A program made the translations under genes and the position numbers. DNA of 64,000 nucleotides from Pelosinus fermentans DSM 17108 (GTDB taxonomy: Bacteria > Bacillota > Negativicutes > DSM-13327). The stretch's first letter is position 1, and each line of letters opens with the position of its first letter. The DNA is taken from positions 3,621,501 through 3,685,500 of the forward strand of contig NZ_AKVN02000001.1 of NCBI RefSeq assembly GCF_000271485.2. Direction: 5' to 3'. This document shows positions 52,753 to 61,643 of the stretch, piece after piece. The notes beneath the pieces are model-generated. The model was not told where the DNA came from. It saw only the letters and a program-made list of their open reading frames with translations, and did no database searches.

Positions 52753-54268
52753 CTAAGACATCGTAGCCTTAACCCTCTCTTCTTGAGACATATCTGCTAA
52801 GTTTTTTACCTCAGTCAAATCCAATCCCAGGGTTTTGGCAATCCGTTTACCATAATCTTCATCGGCTTTGTAGAATAATGCAGTTTGTCGAAGCTGAATT
52901 CTTTTTTGAGCCTGCCCTAAATTACCGCATATATTAGAAATTAGGTTGCTTCTGTCAGTATCACTCATGACCCGACGGTATAATTCACCAGCCTGAACAA
53001 AATCTACATCTGACAAAACAAATGGATGTCTGTCCACTAAGCCTGTTACATCGATAGCAGGTACTGCATATTGAGCATCAGGTTCTGGACCATCAAAAGA
53101 ATTAGGATAATAGTTCGGTCCCGCACCACCATTGCCGTCAATATTCATGACACCGTCCCGCTGGTAGTTGTTGGTAAGACCAGCTTTAGATGCATTAATG
53201 GGGATCTGATGAAAATTGGCCCCCAGTCGATGTCGCTGTGTGTCAGGATAGCTGAACAACCTTCCCAACAGCATCTTATCTGGTGATACCCCAATACCGG
53301 GAACAAAGTTGCCAGGAGCGAATGCTACCTGCTCAACTTCTGCAAAGAAGTTTTCTGGGTTTCGATTTAGCACCATTTTTCCTACTGGAATCAACGGATA
53401 ATCTGCATGATACCAAACCTTTGTGATATCGAATGGATCGAATTTATAGTTCTTAGCATCGTCTGCCGTCATAATCTGAACATATACTGTCCATGAAGGA
53501 TATTCTCCTGCTTCGATGCTGTCATAGAGATCTTTAGTTGCCCGATCAGGGTCTGTACCTGCTAATTCAGTAGCTTCTGCATCTGTAAGAGTCTGGAAAC
53601 CAAGGTCTGCTTTAAAATGCCATTTGAACCAACAGTGTTCGCCGGCCTGATTGTAAAACATATAGGTATGGCTGCTGTGCCCGTCCATATGACGAAAGCT
53701 TTTAGGTGTGCCCCGGTCAGAAAACAAAATTGTCACCTGATGAATGGATTCCGGAGTAAGGGATAGAAAATCCCACATCATATCAGGATCTTTTGTATGT
53801 TTCGCTGGATGCCTTTTTTGAGTATGTATAAAATCAGGAAACTTGATAGCGTCCCTGATAAAAAAGACCGGAGTATTATTACCTACCATATCATAATTTC
53901 CCTCGTCGGTATAAAACTTCACAGCAAATCCACGTGGGTCACGCCGCAGAATCAGCAGATCCCTTTTCACCGCCAACGGTAGAAAAGCGCACGAAAAGAT
54001 CTGTTTTCTTACCAATTTGCGAAAGGAAGTCAGCCCTGGTAAATTGCGTAATATCATGAGTAACTTCAAAATAACCGTGAGCTCCGGTTCCTTTGGCATG
54101 GACTACTCTTTCTGGAATCCTTTCCCTATCGAAATGTGCCAGCTTTTCAATTAGATGAGTATCGGACAAAAGTGTGTAGTGTGAGCTGCCAGTGGTAATG
54201 GAGTTTTGATCATCAGCTACAGGAATACCAAAATTTGTTGTTAATTTTTTCTTATTACTATCAACCAT
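52753..54268 (-). pseudogene. katA: catalase, one-base frameshift
   Basis: Clade-3-type haem catalase, about 500 residues if repaired. The first part has the catalytic histidine in [20 protein letters not shown] and ends SADSA-stop; the second part restarts at [20 protein letters not shown] and carries NNTPVFFIRDAIKFPDF and the haem tyrosine in RLFSYPDTQRHRLG. One extra C at about 53944-53945 (plus strand) causes the break at the otherwise invariant ADSARDPRGFA. Either a recent inactivation or a sequencing error. ATG 54268 follows AGGAGG. An ATAAT/ATTAT dyad at 54442-54457 faintly resembles a PerR site. Confidence 0.85.
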
Positions 54269-54471
54269 TAGCTTCACTCCTCCTCATATAATGTTAAAGA
54301 ACGACTTATTTAGGGAAGAACCTTCTAACTTTTTCAGCATCAGCCTCCTTTCCTAGCCCAGTTACTTCAATACCTAATTATTGGCACTAAGATTATTTTT
54401 CTTAAAATACTTATTCTCCAAACATAACATTATTCCTTTATTTATAATCAATTATTTTTAGCTATTTCGCA

Positions 54472-54496
54472 GAGTCAAGGGACGGTTCCGAGACTC
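54472..54496. repeat. REP hairpin 1 (downstream of RAYT)
   Basis: GAGTCAAGGGACGGTTCCGA plus GACTC: the complement of the REP copies at 55345 and 56556, sharing GAACCGTCCC. The RAYT stop codon (54495-54497) overlaps its end by 2 bp. Confidence 0.75.
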
Positions 54497-55292
54497 ACTT
54501 TGTACGCTGAACCATATTTCTATCTACATCCAATAACTTAGCAATTTGACGAATTGATAGGTTTGATTTTCGTTTCAGTGTGTTAATAAGATCTCGCCGT
54601 AAATCTTCCTTCTGGCGATTTTTCAGATCACTACTATTGATATTATGTTTGACTAGAAAATGCATAATCAATTCTTTTGCTTGATTTTCAGTTTGAATCG
54701 CTTTCTCTTCTACATTCTCTTCTTGTAAATCTATGAACTTTCCATCATCCTGTATTTTTGAGTAGTCTATAAAAAGCTTCGTTGATTTCTCGATATCATC
54801 TGAAAACATTTCGAGTATAAAACGCTTATCGATACTATTGTTTTGATTTTTTGTCTCTGTAAAAATAAAATAGCTACTCCATTTGTATTCTTCTATCTTT
54901 TTAACTATCCCTGCTTTGACTGGATTGTTATGTATGTATCTTACTGCCGACAATAGATATGCATCATTTTCAATTCCTTCGCTCTTAAATCGATCTTGAA
55001 AGAGATGTCCCGTTCGAACGTATTTTTTATTGAAATAGTAGGCGTAGCTTATATTAATTCTTTTCATAATCCGTCCGATTTCATCGCTACCCTCATTGAT
55101 TAGGAGATGTACATGATTGTCCATTAAGCAATAAGCATATATAGCAAATTTTCGATCCTTATTTTTTTCACTTAGAATCTCTATAAAACGGTTTTTGTCT
55201 TCCTCATCAAGAAAGATATTCTTTCTTGCATTTCCCCGGATCATCACATGATAGATTTTACTTTCACTTAATTGCCTACTTTGTCGTGGCAT
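54495..55292 (-). CDS. REP-associated tyrosine transposase (RAYT)
   Basis: 265 residues of the Y1/TnpA_REP family. The N-terminal YHVMIRGNARKNIFLDEED, the HUH motif in CLMDNHVHLLINEG and the catalytic tyrosine in LLSAVRYIHNNPVKAGIV are intact. RAYTs nick single-stranded REP hairpins and spread them without IS mobility. The C-terminus adds a helix-turn-helix-like part (LSIRQIAKLLDVDRNMVQR), seen in some RAYT groups. REP hairpins of matching sequence flank the gene in opposite orientation, and a third lies 1.2 kb away. Confidence 0.88.
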   Translation of the reverse strand: MPRQSRQLSESKIYHVMIRGNARKNIFLDEEDKNRFIEILSEKNKDRKFAIYAYCLMDNHVHLLINEGSDEIGRIMKRINISYAYYFNKKYVRTGHLFQDRFKSEGIENDAYLLSAVRYIHNNPVKAGIVKKIEEYKWSSYFIFTETKNQNNSIDKRFILEMFSDDIEKSTKLFIDYSKIQDDGKFIDLQEENVEEKAIQTENQAKELIMHFLVKHNINSSDLKNRQKEDLRRDLINTLKRKSNLSIRQIAKLLDVDRNMVQRTK

Positions 55293-55344
55293 GCAAATCT
55301 CTCCCTCTTTGGTTTTAGGGACATTGTATCACTTATATTTTAAA

Positions 55345-55370
55345 GAGTCAAAGAACCGTCCCTCCGACTC
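55345..55370. repeat. REP hairpin 2 (upstream of RAYT)
   Basis: GAGTCAAAGAACCGTCCCTC plus CGACTC; the terminal GAGTC/GACTC close a short hairpin. It lies 52 bp upstream of the RAYT start, inverted relative to REP 1. Confidence 0.75.
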
Positions 55371-55441
55371 TTAGCTTAAGAACAAGGATATTGGCGTTAA
55401 ACATCTAATTAACTTACTATCATAATACGAGGAGGCATACT

Positions 55442-56166
55442 ATGTTGATTTATGCTCACCGTGGTGCCCGGAGTTATGCCCCTGAAAACACTATGTCGGC
55501 CTTTCGCCAGGCTATCATCTGTAAAGCAGACGGCATTGAACTGGATGTGCAGGCAACGAAAGACCATCAATTGGTCATTTGTCACGACCATACTATTGAT
55601 CGTACCAGCAATGGTTCCGGCTGGATTAAAGACTTAACGCTAGCGCAGCTCAAGTCATTCGACTTTGGCTCTTGGTTTGCTCCTTCCTTTGCCAACGAAG
55701 CCATCCTTACTTTTCAAGAATTTTTCGCTTGGTATGTTACTACCCCTCTGCTGTTAAATATTGAAATCAAAAATGGTCCCGTTATTTACAAAGGTATAGA
55801 AGAACAACTTATCAACATTATGAAAGCCAATAAGAATACTCCTCAGGATTTTGATCTTTACAATCGCATTATCATCTCTTCTTTTTATCATCCATCTTTA
55901 GTAAAAATAAACAAGTAGATCAACAATTTAAAACTGGAGTCTTATTTGCTGACCGTCCCGTTGATGTTCTCAGCCTAATTCAACAAACAAACGCCGATTA
56001 TCTGCATCCACATTGGCACTACCTCGAAGAGAATTGGATCGAAGCAGCCCATGAAGCAGGTATCGGCGTTAACAGTTATACAATTAATACCCAAGAAGAA
56101 TTTGATTTTAGCTGTGCCAACCATATTGATGGACTTTTTAGTGACTTTCCCGATCGCTGGTCATAA
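55442..56166 (+). pseudogene. ugpQ: glycerophosphodiester phosphodiesterase, one-base frameshift
   Basis: The first 158 codons have the GDPD signatures IYAHRGARSYAPENTMSAFR, GIELDVQATKDHQLVICHDH and LLNIEIKNG, then stop after LVKINK. The next frame continues VDQQFKTGVLFADRPVDVLS, then HPHWHYLEENWIEAAHEAGI and DGLFSDFPDRWS-stop. Restoring one A in the A5 run at 55903-55907 rejoins the frame, giving about 241 residues. Slippage, recent decay or a sequencing error are all possible. GAGGAGG precedes the ATG. The enzyme would release glycerol-3-phosphate from phospholipid head groups. Confidence 0.85.
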
Positions 56167-56530
56167 ACCCCGCTCTAAGGTAAGCAGGCACTGACCTGTT
56201 TCTTTAGCAAAAATGTGAAGAATGCCTCTTGCCGGTGTCACAAATACTGTTTGACCAAGTTGCGGCAGTATTTTAGGCACCGGAATTTTTATAGCTGCTT
56301 TATCCTGCCCTACCAGCAAGTGGACAATTGCCTCAGAACCAATATTTTCGATTAATGCTACGATACCTGCGATCGCACTTTCATTCTTCTCGGCAAGCAG
56401 CGATAAATTTTCTGGACGCAAACCAAGATATACTTCTTCTTCAGTTAGACATTGACCTACTAACTTAAATTTCAAAATCATGACCTTTAAAAATCTGTCT
56501 CCTCTCTTTTGTAATGATAACGCCGCTTAA
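56161..56530 (-). pseudogene. ugpC: C-terminal remnant of a UgpC-type ABC ATPase
   Basis: The frame EEEVYLGLRPENLSLLAEKN, later AIKIPVPKILPQLGQTVFVT and HIFAKETGQ, is the TOBE/OB-fold regulatory end of sugar/glycerol-phosphate importer ATPases. The whole ATPase domain is missing. The frame can be followed upstream to a stop at about 56530, just before a REP hairpin. It overlaps the ugpQ stop by 6 bp on the opposite strand. The deletion suggests loss of a ugp transport operon. Confidence 0.7.
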
Positions 56531-56555
56531 AACTGCATCGGTGGTGCACTGATAA

Positions 56556-56580
56556 GAGTCAACGAACCGTCCCCCGACTC
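56556..56580. repeat. REP hairpin 3
   Basis: GAGTCAACGAACCGTCCCCC plus GACTC, the same type as REP 2 and in the same orientation. It lies about 25 bp from the truncation point of the UgpC remnant. Confidence 0.75.
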
Positions 56581-56605
56581 TGAACGCCCATGCTGGGCGC
56601 ACAAC

Positions 56606-56644
56606 AAAAAGCACACACAACATTCATTCGTTGTGTGTGCTTTT
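56606..56644. terminator. terminator of the DUF4127/prenyl-phosphate operon
   Basis: AAAAAGCACACACAA and TTGTGTGTGCTTTT form a 14-bp stem with T runs, 19 nt after the DUF4127 gene. Confidence 0.7.
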
Positions 56645-56663
56645 CTTGATATATCCTCAGCAA

Positions 56664-58220
56664 TTACTGCGCTTTCACATCTACTTCAAACATGCGATTC
56701 CAAGGGAAGGATACTTCTATTTTTTCCAACGGGAACTCACTTAAATTTTGCTGAGCAAAATTCTGCATGCGTTTGGCAGCATCTTGGGTAAGGGTGGGGC
56801 GCATTTCATTTAATTGTACATTGTTGATTCCTTGAGGGATTAATACTTCATTCATCAGATCGCTGCGCACATTGGCTTGATACGCCCAGTCATCTAAAAG
56901 ACGAACGGCAATGAGATTATTTTTGTCGCCAGCTGCCATTCGCTGAGCAAAAGCAGCTTGTCCAATGGTATAACCAATAGTGTTGCTGGCTGTATTCCAG
57001 CCAGAATAAGATTCTAGCTGAGACGCCAATTTACTATCAGTCATTTCCTTCATAAAGGCATTATCAGAACCATTGGCAAAAGAGATATCTGCCACCGCTA
57101 CTTTTCGGCCAGCTTCTAAATAGCTTTCAATCTGTTTTACAAACGCAAGGGTTCCCTTGCTGGCTTTTGTTTTATTTGATTCCATGCCTGCTTCTCTGGT
57201 CCAGCCATCTACTGGTGTATTGACTGCCAAAATCATATCAGCTACTTTATCCGATAACAAAGGTACAAAACCAGCAGCAAACAAATGATCTCTTACATTT
57301 TTGCCAACAGGAGTATCTTCATAAGAAGGAATGGTCTTATTACCAACACCTTGGGTATAGATCACAGAGACGGAAGGTATGGTAAAGGTCAGATCATTGA
57401 CAGCTCTTGTCAACATGAGCATTCCTAACTGATCTGCACCGGGAAAAGAAGAGTATTTACTGGCAGATAAATCGGCTGTTTCTTTCCCTAGCCATCTGGA
57501 CTCCTGATGAGATCTTGACAGCGGGGAGCAATCATCACGACCGATCAGCAAGTAATTAAAGATATTTTGTTTTGCTGCAGAAACAAGCTGTAAATTTGCT
57601 TTAAAGTTCTTTTCCCGCCTGTTTACCCAATCTTCCATAATATCTTTCGGAACTTGCGCATTTAATGTCTCTAATTCTTTCTTTTCTTTTTTACTTAACT
57701 TCTCCATTTCACTTTTATCTTGGAGAGCGTGAATGCGGAAAATCGCTGGTCCATAGGTCTCGTAATATGCTGGTTCTACCCCGCCGCTGGAAGCATGGGG
57801 ACTGCGCATAATCGTACTAAATACATATAAGCGTACAGAAGGATTCAGTTCCTTTAGTTTTTGAAAATTTGCCACTCTTTCCAGCAGCACTTCCTCACTG
57901 ATTTCATGAGTTCTAGAAGCAACCAGTCCACCATAGATCAGTGCATCGGCCGATACTACGACTCCGTCTGCTTCTTTCGCATGAGCAAAAACCCATTCCC
58001 ATAGTTGGTCAGGATTTGCACTTCTCGTTCTGGCTGCAAGAGAGTCTTCCGGTGGAACTAGAATATCAAATCCACCCTTTTTTACGGTATCGACTACGTA
58101 TTCATAACTTACAGGGCGATTGTCAAAGGGGACATACATGAGGGTCTGAGCATATCCCGGTACATGGATAAAGAATAGCAGGAGAAAAATTGCTGTTACA
58201 ATACCTTTTTTATTATTCAT
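56664..58220 (-). CDS. secreted DUF4127 family protein
   Basis: 518 residues with an N-terminal signal segment (KKGIVTAIFLLLFFIHVPGY, cleavage near YAQ). The mature protein starts LMYVPFDNRPVSYEYV and includes DGVVVSADALIYGGLVASRT, LLIGRDDCSPLSRSHQESRW and VADISFANGSDN, the DUF4127 pattern. Function is unknown in the family; it is probably exported and may be anchored. ATG 58220 has AAAGGATG 9 nt upstream and overlaps the stop of the GT-C-like gene, so the two are coupled. Last gene of the operon. Confidence 0.8.
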   Translation of the reverse strand: MNNKKGIVTAIFLLLFFIHVPGYAQTLMYVPFDNRPVSYEYVVDTVKKGGFDILVPPEDSLAARTRSANPDQLWEWVFAHAKEADGVVVSADALIYGGLVASRTHEISEEVLLERVANFQKLKELNPSVRLYVFSTIMRSPHASSGGVEPAYYETYGPAIFRIHALQDKSEMEKLSKKEKKELETLNAQVPKDIMEDWVNRREKNFKANLQLVSAAKQNIFNYLLIGRDDCSPLSRSHQESRWLGKETADLSASKYSSFPGADQLGMLMLTRAVNDLTFTIPSVSVIYTQGVGNKTIPSYEDTPVGKNVRDHLFAAGFVPLLSDKVADMILAVNTPVDGWTREAGMESNKTKASKGTLAFVKQIESYLEAGRKVAVADISFANGSDNAFMKEMTDSKLASQLESYSGWNTASNTIGYTIGQAAFAQRMAAGDKNNLIAVRLLDDWAYQANVRSDLMNEVLIPQGINNVQLNEMRPTLTQDAAKRMQNFAQQNLSEFPLEKIEVSFPWNRMFEVDVKAQ

Positions 58221-59907
58221 GTTCATCCATCCTTTCTTTTGCAAAAATAGCTGCTAATGATTGTTCTTTCGCTGGAGCAGTTAAATAGTTGTACCTCATG
58301 ACCTCGATGTTCATATCAGCAATATCTGCTGGCGCATCCACAAAGGAAATATTGTTTTGAGCAAACCGCACATAGTTCGAAGTAAACTCGCCAAAACACA
58401 CATTGATCGGATTATGATATGCAGCAATCTCTTTTAATTCCTGTCTTAGCGCCTGGGTACAGTAATAATTGCCAAGAATATAGGGATAAGAAATTAAAGC
58501 CAGATTGATCACAGCCGCTCCTGCTAGAATCCCTCCGAGATAACGAATTGCTTTTTTCTGATTGGACCAAGCAATGAGTGCAAGGCAAATACAGGCGAAC
58601 CAGATTTGCGGCACATATCGTGCCCACCAAGATTCCGGATTGATGAGTGCTGATATCATAATACTCACGACCAAACCTACCCCATAAACTGTATCCTTCT
58701 TGGGAGACCAGAATAATAATAGCAAGATAAGACTACTAATCACCAGCATACCGCTAAACCAAGGACCAAATCCTCCAATTCGAATATCCGCGCCATAAAT
58801 GAAAGGTCTAAGCTCTTGTGGAGTAACACGAAAAGGAGGCTTTACCACGGGTTCTTCCATATCAAACTGATTCGTAGCCATAGAGAAATTAGCAACATAT
58901 AGTTTCTTTATTCCACTCATTTGTAAAAAACCCTTTGGGGAATTACTGGTCATAATATCCATCGACTTTGATCCTGCACCATATAAGGGATAAAAAGGAT
59001 GTCCATAAAATAGGCTATTGGTTATGTATGGATTATAGCCCAGAACACAAATCCCCACAATGAAAGCGATAATTGCTGTTTTCCCAAGGTCCCAACAGCT
59101 TTCTCGTCTTTTTAGCAGCCATAGCCACCCACCTAGTAACCCCATACAGGCAATGGCATATACGATACCGGTAAATTTTACATTTACCAGCAAAGCAATG
59201 CTCATGATAAAACCAGCCAAAACAAATATATCATACTTCCTGATCATTTGGTAAGACAGAGCCAGTAAGCATAATAATAAAGATGCCAATTGTCCATCGA
59301 TGTAAAAACTTAGGGATTGATAAATGCTTACCGGATTAAAAGCCAATAGCAAGCTAAAAAATATAGCTTGGTTGACACTATATCTCTGGCTATTTTGTAA
59401 CGCAGAAAACGTTAATAGAAAAGACGCTGCGATTAATAGAAAATTGAAGGCTTTGCTCTGTTCGATTTGCCCTGTTACCGTATATAAGACCGCTTCATAG
59501 ATCCATGGCCCTTTTGCATAGTGATTGAGTAACATGGCGGACTGGGACTGCTCTTTTGTCAAATACTGCTGAAAGGGATTCCAATGATTGACCAGCTGTA
59601 AGACGGCTTCTTGATGATACACCTGCCCATCATAGGATATATCATAAAACATACCACTTATCAGGATAAATAAGTACATTAGCAATACAGATAGACTCCC
59701 TATACTAAGGAACCATTTCCATTGGTTTTCTTTTTTATAAAACTTCCCAGCACTAAAAATAAAGAGAAAACTGCCAGCAGCTGACAGCCATAAGTGAATC
59801 GGTAATAAAGATACGCCCATTCCAAATCCAATAGCCGACAGCGCTAAAATAAAGAACATAAAGGACAATAAAGTTAGCCCTGCTATAAAAGGAAAGCTTC
59901 CTAACAT
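58213..59907 (-). CDS. polytopic GT-C-like glycosyltransferase
   Basis: 564 residues with about 12 membrane segments and a C-terminal soluble tail. The first external loop has ISYDGQVYHQEAVLQLVNHW, with an Asp placed like the catalytic acidic residue of GT-C enzymes that use lipid-phosphate sugars; NHYAKGPWIYEAVLYTVTG follows. ATG 59907 has GGGAGG 6 nt upstream. Its neighbours (prenyl-phosphate phosphoribosyltransferase, PAP2-like phosphatase, small multidrug-type protein) suggest it transfers a sugar from a polyprenyl carrier outside the membrane. The exact family is uncertain. Confidence 0.6.
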   Translation of the reverse strand: MLGSFPFIAGLTLLSFMFFILALSAIGFGMGVSLLPIHLWLSAAGSFLFIFSAGKFYKKENQWKWFLSIGSLSVLLMYLFILISGMFYDISYDGQVYHQEAVLQLVNHWNPFQQYLTKEQSQSAMLLNHYAKGPWIYEAVLYTVTGQIEQSKAFNFLLIAASFLLTFSALQNSQRYSVNQAIFFSLLLAFNPVSIYQSLSFYIDGQLASLLLCLLALSYQMIRKYDIFVLAGFIMSIALLVNVKFTGIVYAIACMGLLGGWLWLLKRRESCWDLGKTAIIAFIVGICVLGYNPYITNSLFYGHPFYPLYGAGSKSMDIMTSNSPKGFLQMSGIKKLYVANFSMATNQFDMEEPVVKPPFRVTPQELRPFIYGADIRIGGFGPWFSGMLVISSLILLLLFWSPKKDTVYGVGLVVSIMISALINPESWWARYVPQIWFACICLALIAWSNQKKAIRYLGGILAGAAVINLALISYPYILGNYYCTQALRQELKEIAAYHNPINVCFGEFTSNYVRFAQNNISFVDAPADIADMNIEVMRYNYLTAPAKEQSLAAIFAKERMDEHE

Positions 59908-59929
59908 ATATTTCCTCCCAACTGAATTG

Positions 59930-60340
59930 TCACACACGATGAAAAAGAAATGCCAATACAAATCCTACGACAAGGCCTCCCAATACTTCAATGAAAGTAT
60001 GCCCCTGCCGCTCCCTTAATGGTTTTGCATTTTGATGAGGTACGATATGTTGATTGATCATCACAGCCTGTTTTCCTAATGCCCGCCGGATCCCCATTGC
60101 ATCAAACATAGTAATCATAAGCACTGCTACCCCCAAACTAAATATTGGCTGATTAATTCCTTCTGATAAACCAATAAAAAAAACGGTACTGCTAATGACA
60201 GTCGTATGGGTACTTGGAAATCCCCCATTACCAATTAAAGTAACGGCCTCTTTGCGAAAATGAATATAATTTATGATAAATTTAACTGTACCTGCTGCAA
60301 ACCAAGCAATAACAGGTATTACGGCATATTTATAATCCAA
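59930..60340 (-). CDS. DUF212, divergent PAP2-type phosphatase-like membrane protein
   Basis: 136 residues with four hydrophobic segments. IGNGGFPSTHTTVISSTVFF, MITMFDAMGIRRALGKQAV and GHTFIEVLGGLVVGFVLAF correspond to the conserved motifs (GGxPSxHT, D-x-x-GxR, GHT..E...G) of the acid phosphatase/vanadium-haloperoxidase-related family. It may remove phosphate from a prenyl-linked sugar phosphate, as PAP2 protein Rv3807c is proposed to do in mycobacteria. The start is ATG 60340, 12 nt after the EamA-like gene. Confidence 0.8.
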   Translation of the reverse strand: MDYKYAVIPVIAWFAAGTVKFIINYIHFRKEAVTLIGNGGFPSTHTTVISSTVFFIGLSEGINQPIFSLGVAVLMITMFDAMGIRRALGKQAVMINQHIVPHQNAKPLRERQGHTFIEVLGGLVVGFVLAFLFHRV

Positions 60341-60352
60341 TGTAACATCCTC

Positions 60353-60697
60353 CTAGGATCTGGCTACTAAGGTAATACCTGCTATAATAAAGAGCATTCC
60401 ACCCATCCTTAGCCAGTTTATGGGTTCATGAAAAATAAAATAGGAGGCAATAAACACTAGAATATAGCCTAAACTTACCATAGGATAGGCATAGCTAAGT
60501 TCTACTTTTTTCAAAGCCATAATCCATAGTATTGTGCTAATACAATACAAAAATAGTCCCAGCACAATCGGCCATTTTATTTTTTCTATTATTGTAACAC
60601 CAGGATTTTGAACCATTTGCATGGCACCTAATTTAAAGGCAATTTGACCTACTGCACCAATGGTTACGGAGATGAGAATTAATAGTAAATCTTTCAT
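60353..60697 (-). CDS. EamA/SMR-family small transporter, flippase-like
   Basis: 114 residues with four membrane segments (LLLILISVTIGAVGQIAFKL; WPIVLGLFLYCISTILWIMA; SYAYPMVSLGYILVFIASYF; MGGMLFIIAGITLVA). This is the half-size EmrE/ArnE-ArnF layout, and SYAYP..SLGY is the motif of such proteins. ArnEF flips undecaprenyl-phosphate-aminoarabinose, so here it may flip a prenyl-phosphate sugar made by the neighbouring UbiA-type enzyme. That substrate is inferred. Confidence 0.75.
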   Translation of the reverse strand: MKDLLLILISVTIGAVGQIAFKLGAMQMVQNPGVTIIEKIKWPIVLGLFLYCISTILWIMALKKVELSYAYPMVSLGYILVFIASYFIFHEPINWLRMGGMLFIIAGITLVARS

Positions 60698-60734
60698 TTA
60701 TATATTACCTCACTACTAAATTTCATTGGGATTT

Positions 60735-61643
60735 TTACTCAAAGTAATATAAAATAGTCACAACCATAACAGCGAACAATAAAACAGTGCCTAAAATATG
60801 ACTATCTTCTACCAATACTTTTTCGGGTCTTCCCCCTTGTCCTTCTATATGAATTAAATACAAATAGCGAAAAATTCCATACATGACGAGAGGAATGGTC
60901 CACATTAGATGAATAGTATGGCCTGATGTAAAGGTAAATAAAGAATAGCTCATAATCGCCGCTGTAGTAACAATACTATTTAATTGATCCAATAATGCAG
61001 GAGAATATTGTTCTAATACCTTGCGGTGTTCACCTTTATGATGACTAAGCAAATATAGCTCATGTCTGCGCTTGCTGATGGCTAAAAATAAAGCCAATAG
61101 CATGGTGCAAATTAAAAACCAGGGAGTAAAAGAAACATTAATAGCTAATCCTCCCCCTATGGCCCGCAAAACAAACCCAAAAGCAATGACCATAATGTCA
61201 ATGATCACAATCTGTTTTAACTTCACAGAATATGCTACATTCACCACAAAATATCCGAAAAGTAACAGGCTAAGCCAAGGCTCTGCTATAAATGCAGCTA
61301 TAAGTGAACCGCATAATAAAACACTAGCAAATACTAATGCACCCAACGGATGTAATCTGCCAGAAGCAATGGGACGATTGCATTTCTCCGGATGTTTGCC
61401 ATCGGCTTCTCGGTCAATATAATCATTTATAATGTAAACACAGCCTGATGTCGTACAAAACAAAATGAAAGCAACAGCCGATTGTACCAACATATCCACA
61501 GATACGGTTTTAATGGAAAAAATCAACGCAGCAAACACTAACAAATTTTTTGTCCACTGTTTCGGACGCAATACCATTAGATAGGGCAAAACCTTGTCCC
61601 CAGCTTTATCTTTCTTTATTATTGTCTGCTCTAAAAGGTTCAT
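60735..61643 (-). CDS. UbiA-family phosphoribosyl-prenyl-phosphate synthase
   Basis: 302 residues with about eight membrane segments. The prenyltransferase motif N-x3-D-x3-D occurs as INDYIDREADGKHPEKCNRP, and the second Asp-rich region is AISKRRHELYLLSHHKGEH. Together with LRPKQWTKNLLVFAALIF at the start this is the decaprenyl-phosphate phosphoribosyltransferase subgroup (Rv3806c-like), which joins PRPP to a polyprenyl phosphate. The ATG overlaps the stop of the upstream Fe-dehydrogenase gene by 4 nt. Confidence 0.82.
   Translation of the reverse strand: MNLLEQTIIKKDKAGDKVLPYLMVLRPKQWTKNLLVFAALIFSIKTVSVDMLVQSAVAFILFCTTSGCVYIINDYIDREADGKHPEKCNRPIASGRLHPLGALVFASVLLCGSLIAAFIAEPWLSLLLFGYFVVNVAYSVKLKQIVIIDIMVIAFGFVLRAIGGGLAINVSFTPWFLICTMLLALFLAISKRRHELYLLSHHKGEHRKVLEQYSPALLDQLNSIVTTAAIMSYSLFTFTSGHTIHLMWTIPLVMYGIFRYLYLIHIEGQGGRPEKVLVEDSHILGTVLLFAVMVVTILYYFE

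Noticed and set aside
54442-54457. PerR box upstream of the catalase gene
   Set aside because: Only one half-site fits the 7-1-7 consensus; too weak to list as a feature.
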